From contig NZ_KB235922.1 of the NCBI RefSeq assembly GCF_000332195.1, forward strand, positions 4,747,322 through 4,811,321: a DNA stretch of 64,000 bases. Direction: 5' to 3'. Every line of letters begins with the position of its first letter. The first letter of the stretch is position 1. Source of the stretch: Pleurocapsa sp. PCC 7319. Its GTDB lineage: Bacteria > Cyanobacteriota > Cyanobacteriia > Cyanobacteriales > Xenococcaceae. Under the pieces are notes generated by a model. It was not told the DNA's origin and made no database searches. It saw nothing but the letters and a program-made list of their open reading frames with translations. Positions 54,052 to 63,674 of the stretch are shown in pieces. The position numbers and the translations under genes are program-made.

Positions 54052-54461
54052 GCGATCGCACAATTAACAATCAACAACTAACAAGCTAAAGTTAGAATAG
54101 GCGATACAGTTGTTTTTTCTATCATTTAAGGTAATTATCAATGAATCCTGTTCTATCTCAATTTGGTGATCAGATGTCGCAACTAACGGGAGTTAGGGCA
54201 ATTATGAAAGACATTATTGAAACCTTGAGCAATAGTGCAGGAAAAGAGTTTATCAATCTCAGTGCGGGGAATCCTGTCATTTTGCCAGAGGTTGAGCAGT
54301 TGTGGCGAGATTGTACTCAAGAGTTGTTAGACAGCGACGAATACGGTGAAGTTGTATGTCGTTATGGTTCGTCTCAGGGTTACACCCCCCTGATTGAGGC
54401 CATAGTGAATAATTTTAATGCTCGTTATAATTTGAATTTAAGCGATCGCCTCTCAAATTGA
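54052..54461 (+). pseudogene. Valine-pyruvate aminotransferase N-terminal fragment (copy B)
   Basis: The frame 54141-54461 gives 106 residues matching the start of AvtA-type class I aminotransferases (MNPVLSQFGDQMSQLTGVRA, FINLSAGNPVILPEVEQLW, GEVVCRYGSSQGYTPLIEAI). It then ends at LSDRLSN, where a full protein of some 400 residues would continue with the cofactor-binding part. No PLP lysine is present, so it is inactive. The leader repeats copy A. Confidence 0.75.
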
Positions 54462-54514
54462 AAAGTCTTATGCAATAACCATATTATTTCTATTGAAAAG
54501 TATTTCAGAAAGGA

Positions 54515-56095
54515 TTAAATATGTTTTCTATTTTCAGATTGGTTCTGTACTAAAAATCCCAATAGTCCGCTAAAAATGAGTAATGTCGGAGTTAACCAAT
54601 CTCCCGAACGCACATATAAGTGTTTAGTTTGACGGCGATAAATTGTATGCTGGTGAATTACATATTGATTCATATCAGAGATCCAAAGAGTATTGCCATG
54701 GGGATCGACGATTGCTGAATAACCCGTGTTAGTCGCTCTGGCAGCCCAACGGTCATTTTCTATAGCTCGCATTACATCATGAGCGTGATGTTGAGCGGGC
54801 ATTGCTTTACTATAATGAGCATTGTTTGATGAAGTGATGATAAACTCTCCCCCTGCTTTTGTTTGACGTTGGAAATGTTGAGGAAAAGCAGATTCGTAGC
54901 AGATAGCAACAATCGCTTTACCAAAAGGAGTATCAAAAATTTGATTTCTTTTACCTGGAGATAAATGAGCTTCTAGGGGAGAAAGACGATTAATAAAATC
55001 ACCTAAAATGGATTCTAAAGGGATATATTCACCTAAAGGAACAAGTTTGTATTTGTCGTAGCGACTGTAGGTTTTTCCCTCACCAGTTACAGTAAATAAA
55101 CTTGTATGATAACTGCTCTGATTTCTCTTCCATGCGCCTACCCAAGCAGGAACTTTCTCTGTAATTACAGCTCTGTAAAAACTAGAATTATCAATAATAT
55201 CTGACCAATAAAAAGGTAAAGCTCCCTCAGGAGTTAGCACTACATCTACTCCTTGTCTAGCTAATCTTTGATAACCTGAAGTGTAACCAGTGATCGCTTT
55301 CTGCCAACCTTGAGAAAAGAGCTTGATTTCATTGGGAATATTGCCTTGAATAATGCCAACTTTTAATGGTGCTAAATTATCTTTGGCTATGGGTATTTGA
55401 TAGAGAAAATAGCCCACTAAATGACTAGTGATTAAAACAAATAATGGAGAAATTAACAAGAATAATTTTGGTCTTAATTTAAGTGAACCACGCCAAAATA
55501 AAACAGCCTCCGCCAGCAATCCATTTACGGCGACAATCACTGCGGTAACGGTATTTTGACCAGATATTTTGCCTAATTGGAGAATAATTAAATTATGGGG
55601 ACTCTGAGTATGGGCGATCGCCGACCACCATAAAGGACCATTGCTCCACAAGGTTTCTAAACCACACCATAAAGCTACACCAATTAATACTCGAATAAGA
55701 CTTCCAGATAGCTGATTACTATCAATTTTTCGATTAACAAATGCAACTAATAGTGACCAAGTAACTGCTAATCCTACTCCCCAGAAAGTAATAAAGACCC
55801 AGCAGAAAATAGCAATTGACAAACTAGCCAACCAGGGGACACCCATCCAAGTCATCGGGTGAACTCCAGTAATCCAAAATAAGGCTAAACCGTAATAACC
55901 TACTCCCCAAGCAAGACCAAGAATAACTACTTGCTGGAGAGACTTTTGTTGTCTAATTAAAATCCATAAAGGAGCAAGGGCAATCCAGGCAAAATACCAA
56001 GCATTGCCTGGTTCTGGTGCTAGTCCGATCAGAATACCGCTAACTAGAGATATGGTAATTAATTTTATTTTTGGAGGCATCAGGAATTTATCCAA
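54515..56095 (-). CDS. lnt: Apolipoprotein N-acyltransferase
   Basis: 526 residues. Six or so membrane helices in the first 200 residues, then a nitrilase-type catalytic domain with the Glu-Lys-Cys set: E in VVLTPEGALPFYW, K in YDKYKLVPLGEYIPLE and C in AIVAICYESAFP. A membrane helix closes the C-terminus. It adds the third acyl chain to lipoproteins at the outer face of the plasma membrane. Confidence 0.93.
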   Translation of the reverse strand: MDKFLMPPKIKLITISLVSGILIGLAPEPGNAWYFAWIALAPLWILIRQQKSLQQVVILGLAWGVGYYGLALFWITGVHPMTWMGVPWLASLSIAIFCWVFITFWGVGLAVTWSLLVAFVNRKIDSNQLSGSLIRVLIGVALWCGLETLWSNGPLWWSAIAHTQSPHNLIILQLGKISGQNTVTAVIVAVNGLLAEAVLFWRGSLKLRPKLFLLISPLFVLITSHLVGYFLYQIPIAKDNLAPLKVGIIQGNIPNEIKLFSQGWQKAITGYTSGYQRLARQGVDVVLTPEGALPFYWSDIIDNSSFYRAVITEKVPAWVGAWKRNQSSYHTSLFTVTGEGKTYSRYDKYKLVPLGEYIPLESILGDFINRLSPLEAHLSPGKRNQIFDTPFGKAIVAICYESAFPQHFQRQTKAGGEFIITSSNNAHYSKAMPAQHHAHDVMRAIENDRWAARATNTGYSAIVDPHGNTLWISDMNQYVIHQHTIYRRQTKHLYVRSGDWLTPTLLIFSGLLGFLVQNQSENRKHI

Positions 56096-56261
56096 GTAAT
56101 TAAATATGTTTTATTTTTTAAAGCTGATAGCTATATTTTTTCTTGTCCTATAGATTGTAATGACTTGAGCTAGAATCAAATAGTATCAAGAAGCTATCTT
56201 GTGGGTATTGTCTGAATTGCTCCCTTATTGCAATTATCGGTTATTTGAGCACGAGGTTTAG

Positions 56262-56810
56262 ATGACTTTAATTACTTATAAATGGTCAATTGCAGAATGG
56301 CATGAACTGGTTAATTCTGGAATCTTGAAAGATAAACCTGTTGAATTGCTCGAGGGAGAAATTATTGAGATGAGTCCAGAAGGGATAGAACATAGTTTTA
56401 CTAATCAATCCATAGCCGACTACTTAAGAGAATTATTTCAAGGTCAAGCATATATCAGGGATGCTCATCCAATTACCCTAGATAATTCTGAACCTGAACC
56501 TGACATTGCTATTGTCAGATTGCCCAAAGATATTTATCGTCAGCATCACCCATATCCTCAAGATATATATTGGCTCATCGAAATATCTAACAAGACCCTC
56601 AAAAAAGACTTAGAACAGAAAATCATTACTTATGCTCGTAATGGCATACCTGAATATTGGGTAATTGATTTAGTTAATCAAAAACTTTTCGTTCATACTC
56701 AACTTCAAGATAGTAAGTACCTAAAGGTTGTTGAGTATAAAACGGGGATAGTTGCCTCACTAGCTTTTCCTGATATAGAGATTGATTTAGAGCAACTATT
56801 ACTATTTTGA
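56262..56810 (+). CDS. Uma2-family (DUF820) putative nuclease
   Basis: 182 residues with the PD-(D/E)xK core: VELLEGEIIEMSPEG, EPEPDIAIVR (D) and WLIEISNKTLKKDLEQK (E/K). Very common in cyanobacteria, often many copies per genome, with unknown role. Single gene between lnt and argS. Confidence 0.9.
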   Translation: MTLITYKWSIAEWHELVNSGILKDKPVELLEGEIIEMSPEGIEHSFTNQSIADYLRELFQGQAYIRDAHPITLDNSEPEPDIAIVRLPKDIYRQHHPYPQDIYWLIEISNKTLKKDLEQKIITYARNGIPEYWVIDLVNQKLFVHTQLQDSKYLKVVEYKTGIVASLAFPDIEIDLEQLLLF

Positions 56811-56870
56811 ATTGTTATTTTATAAGCAGTTTTCAATTGAATGGACTAGGCTTATAATTGGCTAGTTTTG

Positions 56871-56903
56871 AGCTATAAGCTATTAGCTATTAGCATTTAG
56901 ATA
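56871..56903. repeat. AGCTATA/AGCTATT heptamer repeat
   Basis: AGCTATA, AGCTATT, AGCTATT, AGCATTT units in the convergent gap before argS. Confidence 0.7.
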
Positions 56904-56961
56904 ATGATCGAGTTTAACTTTGTGTGGTCTACTCAACTGAAAAGTGCAGTAATTTTAAAAA

Positions 56962-58719
56962 TTACATTCTCTCCAAAACATCAATCCCCAATAAAGACAA
57001 GCCCAACTTAATTGTACGAGCAGTTAAATCAGCCAAGATTAAACGAGATGTCCGTTGAGGTTCATCAGCTTTTAAAATTTCACATTGTTCGTACATCTGA
57101 TTAAATTTTTGACTTAGTTCAAACAAATATAAACTGATACGATTAGGCAACAAGGTGGATTCTACCTCTTTGATTACTTCTTCTAACTGCAAGATATGTT
57201 TGGCTAAGACTAGTTCCGCTTCTTCGGTTAATACAATCTGTGTGTCCGTATCTAATTGAGAAAAATCGATATTTCCCTTACGGCTGATACCTTGAGGACG
57301 AACATAAGCATAAAGCAAATAGGGTGCAGTATTCCCTTTGAGGTCGAGCATTTTATCGTAGTCAAATTTGTAGTCAGAAGTACGATTTTGACTCAAATCG
57401 GCATATTTAACTGCGCTTAATCCGACTACTTCAGCAACGTGATTAATAAATTCTGGAGTTTCTTGCCTTCCCTCTTCTTGTAATCTAGTTTCCAGATCTT
57501 TCTTCGCTCTTTCTATAGCTTCATCTAATAAATCTTTGAGTTTTACTGTTTCACCTGAACGAGTTTTGATTCTTTTGCCATCTTTACCCAAGACAAGTCC
57601 AAAGGGTACGTGAACTACTTCTACTGACTCAGGTAAGATACCTGCTTTTTTAGCGACTTGAAATACTCCGGCAAAATGATTCGCCTGTCCAGAATCAGTA
57701 ACATAAATAATTCTCGCTACACCATCTTCCTTGACCCGATATTTGAGTGCCGCTAAATCTGTAGTGGCATAGTTAAACCCGCCATCAGTTTTCTGCACAA
57801 TTAAAGGAAGAGGATCGCCATCTTTATTGGTAAAACCATCTAGAAAAACACATTGTGCCCCTTCGCTTTCTTCGAGTAATCCTTTTTGTTCTAATTTACT
57901 AACAATATCTTCTAAAAAAGGATTATAAAAAGATTCTCCTCTTTCTTCCAATTTAATATCCAGCAAATCATAGATAACCTGAAACTCTTGACGAGATTGA
58001 TCGCATAGCAATTTCCAGGCATGAAGGCTATCCTCTGCACCTGCTTGAAGATTAACTACTTCTTGTCTAGCATTTTGCTTAAACTCTTCATCTTCATCAA
58101 AACGGACTTTTGCTTTTTTATACAAAGATACTAAATCACCAATATCTAAAGCATTTGCCGTAGTCAAAGCTTCGGGATAGGCTTCTCTGAGGTAAGCAAT
58201 TAACATCCCAAACTGAGTACCCCAGTCACCGACATGATTAAGGCGTAAGACATCGTAACCTCGAAATTCTAAAATTCTGGCGATCGCATCGCCAATAATT
58301 GTCGAGCGTAAATGTCCAACGTGCATTTCTTTGGCAATATTAGGACTAGAAAAATCTACAATAACTTTCTCTGTAGGTTGAACTTCAGGAATGCCTAATC
58401 TTTCGTCTAATTGAATTTTACGCAATAATTCTGAGATATAGTCTGGCTTGAGGGTAAAGTTGATAAAACCAGGTCCTGCAATAGTGGGCGGGTCACATTT
58501 ATCTTCAAGCTGAAGATTGTCGATAATCGACTGCGCGATCGCCCGAGGATTTTGTTTAAGAGGTTTTGCCAGAGATAAAGCTACATTAGACTGGTAATCC
58601 CCGAATTTAGGATTATTTGTGGGCGCAATTAAAGGATCGGTAGCAGCTAATTCTGTGCCGAAGGCTACTACTAAAGCATGACTAACAGAGTTCTCAAGCT
58701 GTTCTAATATGGAAGTCAT
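56962..58719 (-). CDS. argS: Arginyl-tRNA synthetase
   Basis: 585 residues from the ATG at 58719; the longer frame adds a hydrophobic leader that is not typical. Class I motif HVGH in [24 protein letters not shown] before it, and the C-terminal DALR anticodon domain ([37 protein letters not shown]). The usual KMSKS is replaced by GKRIKTRSG, as normal in ArgS. Confidence 0.96.
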   Translation of the reverse strand: MTSILEQLENSVSHALVVAFGTELAATDPLIAPTNNPKFGDYQSNVALSLAKPLKQNPRAIAQSIIDNLQLEDKCDPPTIAGPGFINFTLKPDYISELLRKIQLDERLGIPEVQPTEKVIVDFSSPNIAKEMHVGHLRSTIIGDAIARILEFRGYDVLRLNHVGDWGTQFGMLIAYLREAYPEALTTANALDIGDLVSLYKKAKVRFDEDEEFKQNARQEVVNLQAGAEDSLHAWKLLCDQSRQEFQVIYDLLDIKLEERGESFYNPFLEDIVSKLEQKGLLEESEGAQCVFLDGFTNKDGDPLPLIVQKTDGGFNYATTDLAALKYRVKEDGVARIIYVTDSGQANHFAGVFQVAKKAGILPESVEVVHVPFGLVLGKDGKRIKTRSGETVKLKDLLDEAIERAKKDLETRLQEEGRQETPEFINHVAEVVGLSAVKYADLSQNRTSDYKFDYDKMLDLKGNTAPYLLYAYVRPQGISRKGNIDFSQLDTDTQIVLTEEAELVLAKHILQLEEVIKEVESTLLPNRISLYLFELSQKFNQMYEQCEILKADEPQRTSRLILADLTARTIKLGLSLLGIDVLERM

Positions 58720-58953
58720 AATATTAATTTGTTTAGGCCAGAAGAAAATAACTACAGCCAATAAGCAGCTGTTCCCAAAACTATCAACCTATCATTAATT
58801 TAGCCAATTTACACCTTCATCCCTAATTATTTTGGCGACTCATATTTTTATTCGCAAAACTAAAAATTCAAAAATAAATTTGAATCCAATTTGACAACCT
58901 TGGGGCACTAGTGCAATTTAATCTAAATAACAGTTTATAAATACTCGCTTTAT

Positions 58954-60573
58954 TTAGTGAAAATCTGCTTCCCAAACCGCCATATAAATACGGTCTTTAT
59001 GATTGCGTTGAATAATCCCTCGTAAATTTCCCACTGTAAAATTATAAGTAGCTTTTTGACGCTGATATACGGCTTGTAGTCCTTGTTCGATATCATCTGT
59101 TAATGGTTTTGTGTTTAAAAGTGAATTGAAAATAGAGCGAACTGTAGCAAATTTAGTCGAAGGTGGAACTGCTACTTCTGCTTGACGTAGCTTTTTAGTT
59201 TGACTATCAAATATATACCCTAGATCGATTCCTTCTAAAACCACATTTTTATAATTCCAGGCAATACTATTTGCCCAAAAACCTGGTTTGCGCCAAACAG
59301 GTTCTCCCAAAGCCTGGAGAATATTGATTTCTGAAGTTCCGGGAATAAAAATTACCGCTTGAAGGGCATTGTTAGTAATTTCAACATTATTTGGAATTTC
59401 ATTCGGAGTTTTGAAAATTGTCGGTTTGACATCATCGTCAGTGGTCAAAAAAGGTAACTTAGCCTGGGGCAAGTCTAAAAAATTTATCGGGGGTCTTTCA
59501 TCTATTTTAGTAGTAAGATATCGCCAACTCAGGTAGACATTAGCAACAATCTGGATGCCAATGGTTAAATATAATAATGCATATAGACTGTATTTAAGTT
59601 TATTAGTAGCTATTTGAGTTAAACGAGACTTTTCCTTTGATGATTGCAACGCCAATCGCATATCTTTAGCTGAGCTAAACCGCTGACCATAATCAGGAGT
59701 GATCGCGCGGTCGATTACTGCCATCAGATTGTAGCTAAAAATAGTTTTTGCTTGCTGTTCAAAACTACTTCTGTTAATCTCAAACTCTCTGGTTTGAGGT
59801 GAATGCCCTGTCAGTAAATAAATTGCTGTTAAACCCAAGCTATAGAGATCATTGTTATAAGTTGTACAACCCATTGCTTGTTCTATTGACATATATCCAG
59901 GTGTACCAGCTATGAGTTTTGGCGATTGGCAAGTGCCAACTTCTTGGGTAATACCAAAATCAATTAGCACAGGCAAATTATCTTCTTTTCGTAAAATAAT
60001 ATTATTGGGCTTAATGTCGCAGTGAATGATTCCCAAGCTGTGAATACATTCTAGAACAGGTAATAAATTGATCAGAATGCTTTTGGTTTCCGACTCAGAT
60101 AGTTTCTGTTGCTTAAGCAATTTTTGTTCTAACGTGATGCCTCGAACCCATTCTTGCACTAAATACAGACCGTCAGAGTCCTTAAAATAATCATAAAATT
60201 GACAAATTTGATTGTGCCGACCAGCAAGTTTTTTTAAGACTTCTGCTTCCTGCTCAAACATTAGCATCCTAGTCTGCTTTTCTTTAATCGGACAAAGATT
60301 AAAACATAATTGCTTAACTACATATTTTTGACATCGATTGACTAGGTCACTTGCTAAAAAAACTCGACTATAGGTACTTTTAGCTATTAAATTATGGAGA
60401 TAATAGCGTCCATTTAATAATTTATTGGCATTGCATATGTGTGGGATGATATTGTGGCTGGGACTCAATTCATTCTTTGTGTCCCCATTTCCCTGTATTT
60501 CCGCATCAATCTTAACCATCCCATGATAATGCAACGCTAATTTATTGATTGAATTTATACTCAAGCTTGTCAT
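58954..60573 (-). CDS. Membrane-anchored Ser/Thr protein kinase with divergent motifs
   Basis: 539 residues. Kinase domain about 55-310: K87, E109, catalytic loop H184-C185-D186-I-K188 with C in place of R, DFG at 205-207 and GTPGYMSIEQ. The Gly-rich loop is degenerate (AKSTYSRV at 64-71, no GxGxxG). A membrane helix at 327-350 is followed by about 190 residues with no recognised family (LGEPVWRKPGFWANSIAWNYKN, VRSIFNSLLN). Probably active because K, D and DFG remain, but unregulated by Arg-dependent activation. Confidence 0.85.
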   Translation of the reverse strand: MTSLSINSINKLALHYHGMVKIDAEIQGNGDTKNELSPSHNIIPHICNANKLLNGRYYLHNLIAKSTYSRVFLASDLVNRCQKYVVKQLCFNLCPIKEKQTRMLMFEQEAEVLKKLAGRHNQICQFYDYFKDSDGLYLVQEWVRGITLEQKLLKQQKLSESETKSILINLLPVLECIHSLGIIHCDIKPNNIILRKEDNLPVLIDFGITQEVGTCQSPKLIAGTPGYMSIEQAMGCTTYNNDLYSLGLTAIYLLTGHSPQTREFEINRSSFEQQAKTIFSYNLMAVIDRAITPDYGQRFSSAKDMRLALQSSKEKSRLTQIATNKLKYSLYALLYLTIGIQIVANVYLSWRYLTTKIDERPPINFLDLPQAKLPFLTTDDDVKPTIFKTPNEIPNNVEITNNALQAVIFIPGTSEINILQALGEPVWRKPGFWANSIAWNYKNVVLEGIDLGYIFDSQTKKLRQAEVAVPPSTKFATVRSIFNSLLNTKPLTDDIEQGLQAVYQRQKATYNFTVGNLRGIIQRNHKDRIYMAVWEADFH

Positions 60574-60659
60574 ATCTAACTTAATCGTAGCAGCATTTAG
60601 TTAGTAGCTGCTTGCACTTACATTTAATTAGTACACTGACAAAGCAAAATTAATTTTAA

Positions 60660-61949
60660 ATGAACGAAAAACTAGAATCACTGCTTCAATTAGCCTCCGA
60701 TCAAGGAGCAAGTCATGCAGAAGTTTATCAAGTAACATCTCAATCTCAGCCAGTATTTTTTGAGGGTAACCATCTCAAACAGCTAGAAAGTTCTCAATCA
60801 GTAGGTACAGCTTTGAGATTATGGTACGATAATCGACCAGGTTTAGCGGTAGCTTATGGCAATATCGAACCAGAATTGCTCGTGAGTAAAGCGATCGCCT
60901 TATCTCAACTTAACGAACCTGAAATCATTGAATTAGCTTCAGCACGTAAAGCTATTTATGATCTAGCTGGAGCGACAGCTTCTGTAGAAGAATTAGTGCA
61001 ATTAGGAAATCAGGCAATCACTCGTGTACGAGAAGAATATCCTGAAGTAATTTGTTCGGCAGAGTTGGAGTCAGAACAAGAAACTACTACTTTGATTAAT
61101 TCTCAGGGATTACATTGCCAATACAGCGAATCAGCTTTGAGTTACTATATCGGTGCCGAGTTGGTGCGCGGTGAAGATTTTTTAGGTATTTACGATGGAG
61201 AATATAGCAAAGAGAAACTAAATATTGAGCTAGTAACCGAGCAAATTATCCAGCGTCTAGATTGGGCAAAGGTTAATATTACTCCCCCTCAAGGTAATGT
61301 CCCAGTATTGTTTACTGTTAATGCTGCTACCTTACTCTGGGATACGGTTTCATCAGCTTTAAACGGCAAAAGAGTTCGAGAAAAATCTTCTCCTTGGAGT
61401 GAGCTAAGACAAAAGCTAGTTGTCTCAGAATTGATTAATCTTTCACAGCGACCAGAGCAGCCACCTTATGATTGTCCTTTTGATGATGAGGGAATGCCTA
61501 CCCAGAATTTAGACCTGATTAATCAAGGAGTATTAAATCAATTTTATTGCGATCGCACTATTGCCAGGGAATTAGGTCTCGAACCTACGGGTAATGGCTT
61601 TCGTCCTGGGTTAGATAGTTATCCTAGTCCTTCTTTAGTGAATTTAGTAGTTGCCCCAGGTAATGATTCTTTTTCGGAGTTGATCGCTAAATTAGATAAT
61701 GGCGTTATTGTCGATCAGATGTTGGGTAGTGGTGCTGATATTGGCGGAGATTTTTCCGTAAATGTCGATCTGGGTTATCGAGTTAAGAATGGTGAAATAG
61801 TGGGGCGAATTAAAGATACAGCGATCGCGGGCAATGTCTATCAAATTTTGCAACAGGTCATTGCTGTGGGTAAGGATGCTAACTGGAATGGTTCTTGTTT
61901 TACTCCTTCCCTAATTGTGGAAGGGATTTCGGTAGTAGGTAGTAGATAA
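60660..61949 (+). CDS. TldD/PmbA-family protein
   Basis: 429 residues. Family regions: SHAEVYQVTSQSQPVFFEGNHLKQLE near the start, YDCPFDDEGMPTQNLDLINQGVL, and the C-terminal VDQMLGSGADIGGDFSVNVDLGYRVKNGEIVGRIKD. TldD/TldE form a heterodimeric metalloprotease; this PmbA-like partner lacks the HExxxH site of TldD, as expected. Close in type to the PmbA/TldE half. Confidence 0.88.
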   Translation: MNEKLESLLQLASDQGASHAEVYQVTSQSQPVFFEGNHLKQLESSQSVGTALRLWYDNRPGLAVAYGNIEPELLVSKAIALSQLNEPEIIELASARKAIYDLAGATASVEELVQLGNQAITRVREEYPEVICSAELESEQETTTLINSQGLHCQYSESALSYYIGAELVRGEDFLGIYDGEYSKEKLNIELVTEQIIQRLDWAKVNITPPQGNVPVLFTVNAATLLWDTVSSALNGKRVREKSSPWSELRQKLVVSELINLSQRPEQPPYDCPFDDEGMPTQNLDLINQGVLNQFYCDRTIARELGLEPTGNGFRPGLDSYPSPSLVNLVVAPGNDSFSELIAKLDNGVIVDQMLGSGADIGGDFSVNVDLGYRVKNGEIVGRIKDTAIAGNVYQILQQVIAVGKDANWNGSCFTPSLIVEGISVVGSR

Positions 61950-62058
61950 CGAAATTAACAGTGGAAAAAAGTAGTTTTTCCCTTGTTTAAGTAATGAGTA
62001 ATAAGTAAATACCCATTACTTATCAAGTAAAATTGAATTACCACATTCTTTTTTACTC

Positions 62059-62431
62059 ATGATTAATCATAACGCAAATATAAGTATTCAAGAAAGAACA
62101 GAAGATTTTGCCATAAGAGTTGTCAAAGCTTATTCTGAACTAAATAAAAGACCTTTTGACGACGCAGCTAAGATCTTGTCCAAACAATTTTTGAGAAGCG
62201 GAACATCAATAGGAGCTAATTGTTCAGAAGCTAAAATATGCACAATCGACTAAAGATTTTATCAACAAGTATTCTATAGCCTTAAAGGAAGCTAATGAAA
62301 CTCTTTATTGGATAAAAATAATGATTAAATCGGCGCTAGTATCAAAATCAAGATTTCAAAAGATGATAGAAAAAAATGAAAGAATTATTAAGATATTAAC
62401 AGCTTCAATCAACAAATTGAAAGAAAAATAA
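62059..62431 (+). pseudogene. Four-helix-bundle (23S rRNA IVP-like) gene, frameshifted
   Basis: The start encodes ISIQERTEDFAIRVVKAYSELNKR and the signature GTSIGANCSEA of the S23/four-helix-bundle family. An extra A in the run at about 62233-62236 causes a stop at 62253. Shifting the frame by one restores YAQSTKDFINKYSIALKEAN through NKLKEK and a stop at 62431. So one indel has split a normal gene of about 120 codons. Confidence 0.8.
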
Positions 62432-62438
62432 TTCACTC

Positions 62439-62578
62439 ATTACTCATTACTCATTACTCATTACTCATTACTCATTACTCATTACTCATTACTCATTACT
62501 CATTACTCATTACTCATTACTCATTACTCATTACTCATTACTCATTACTCATTACTCATTACTCGTTACTCGTTACTC
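62439..62578. repeat. Heptamer satellite, 18 x ATTACTC plus 2 x GTTACTC
   Basis: 126 bases of perfect ATTACTC units (62439-62564) followed by two GTTACTC units. The TAA stop of the minus-strand CNNM/CorC gene lies inside the last unit at 62573-62575. Confidence 0.95.
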
Positions 62579-63616
62579 GTTATTAATTCCACGAGATTTA
62601 AGTAGACGCAGGCGTTTTTTGCGGGCAATTTCTTGCAAGTCTACATTGCGGTCAGTTTCATCGACAATTTCCCCAGTTAACACTTCTAAAACATCTTCTA
62701 AAGTGACGACTCCAGCCACTCCGCCATATTCATCTAACACCACTGCCAGGTGTTCTCTGTTTTCCTGAAAGACTTTGAGGAGTTTATCGGCGCGATTGGT
62801 TTCAGGAACAAAATGCACAGGACGTTGCAGATTGTTGATTTGGCGATCGCCTTTGCCTTCAATCATTGCCGTGAGTAATTCATCCTTCAACACTAAGCCG
62901 GTAACATTATCAACAGTATCTTCAATTACTAGAATACGAGTATGTTGAGACTTAATAATCTCCTCTTGGCATTCATTCAAAGTTTGGTCGCCCTTGAGGT
63001 AGGTAATAATAATTCTGGGGGTCATTAAATCAGAAGCATTAAGGTCATTTAGCTGAAATACCCTTTGAATCATTTCTGCTTCGTCATCTTCAATTACCCC
63101 TTCCTGATAACCAATATTAGTCAAAAATTTAATTTCTGCTTCGTCCGTAGTGGGAATTTTTTGACCTTGGAGAAAAGGTGCCGTGACGTGTTCTACCAAC
63201 CAAACCAAGGGAGTAAAGATCACTGTCAGAAACTTAATTGGAATCGCAATAAATAAACTAATTGGTTCTGCATAACGTTGACTCAGAGTTTTGGGCACAA
63301 TCTCCCCAAAGATAATAATTAAAAAGGTTAGAATCCCGGAAAAAACACCTAACCAAGCATCACCTAAAACTTTGGTCGTTAGACTACCGATAATGATGCT
63401 GCCAACAATATTGAAAATATTGTTGAGAATAACAATTGTGGCGATCGGTCGATTAATCTTCAGACGAATGCTTGCCAAGGCTAAAGCAGCGGGTTTTTTA
63501 GATTGAGCCAATTGTCTTACCTTAATGGGGGAAACCGACAATAATGCTGTTTCCGCCCCCGAACAAAAAGCCGAACCCAGGAGGACTGTGGTGACGACAA
63601 TAATCAGAGCAAGCAT
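62573..63616 (-). CDS. Hemolysin/CorC-like (CNNM, DUF21-CBS) membrane protein
   Basis: 347 residues. DUF21/CNNM membrane domain with four helices (GAETALLSVSPIKVRQLA near the start), an intervening acidic region, then two CBS domains (MTPRIIITYLKGDQTLNEC, AVVLDEYGGVAGVVTLEDVLEVLTGEIVDE). The C-terminal transporter-associated CorC_HlyC domain of longer homologues is missing. Likely Mg2+/cation related. The stop codon lies in a heptamer satellite. Confidence 0.9.
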   Translation of the reverse strand: MLALIIVVTTVLLGSAFCSGAETALLSVSPIKVRQLAQSKKPAALALASIRLKINRPIATIVILNNIFNIVGSIIIGSLTTKVLGDAWLGVFSGILTFLIIIFGEIVPKTLSQRYAEPISLFIAIPIKFLTVIFTPLVWLVEHVTAPFLQGQKIPTTDEAEIKFLTNIGYQEGVIEDDEAEMIQRVFQLNDLNASDLMTPRIIITYLKGDQTLNECQEEIIKSQHTRILVIEDTVDNVTGLVLKDELLTAMIEGKGDRQINNLQRPVHFVPETNRADKLLKVFQENREHLAVVLDEYGGVAGVVTLEDVLEVLTGEIVDETDRNVDLQEIARKKRLRLLKSRGINNE

Positions 63617-63674
63617 ATAATAAAATATCTATTAAACATTAATATAGTTCATAAATCGCAGCTTAGATTATTGT

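Noticed and set aside
62439-62578. Tandem ATTACTC array as a CRISPR array
   Set aside because: Units are 7 bases with no spacers and there are no cas genes; it is a simple satellite.
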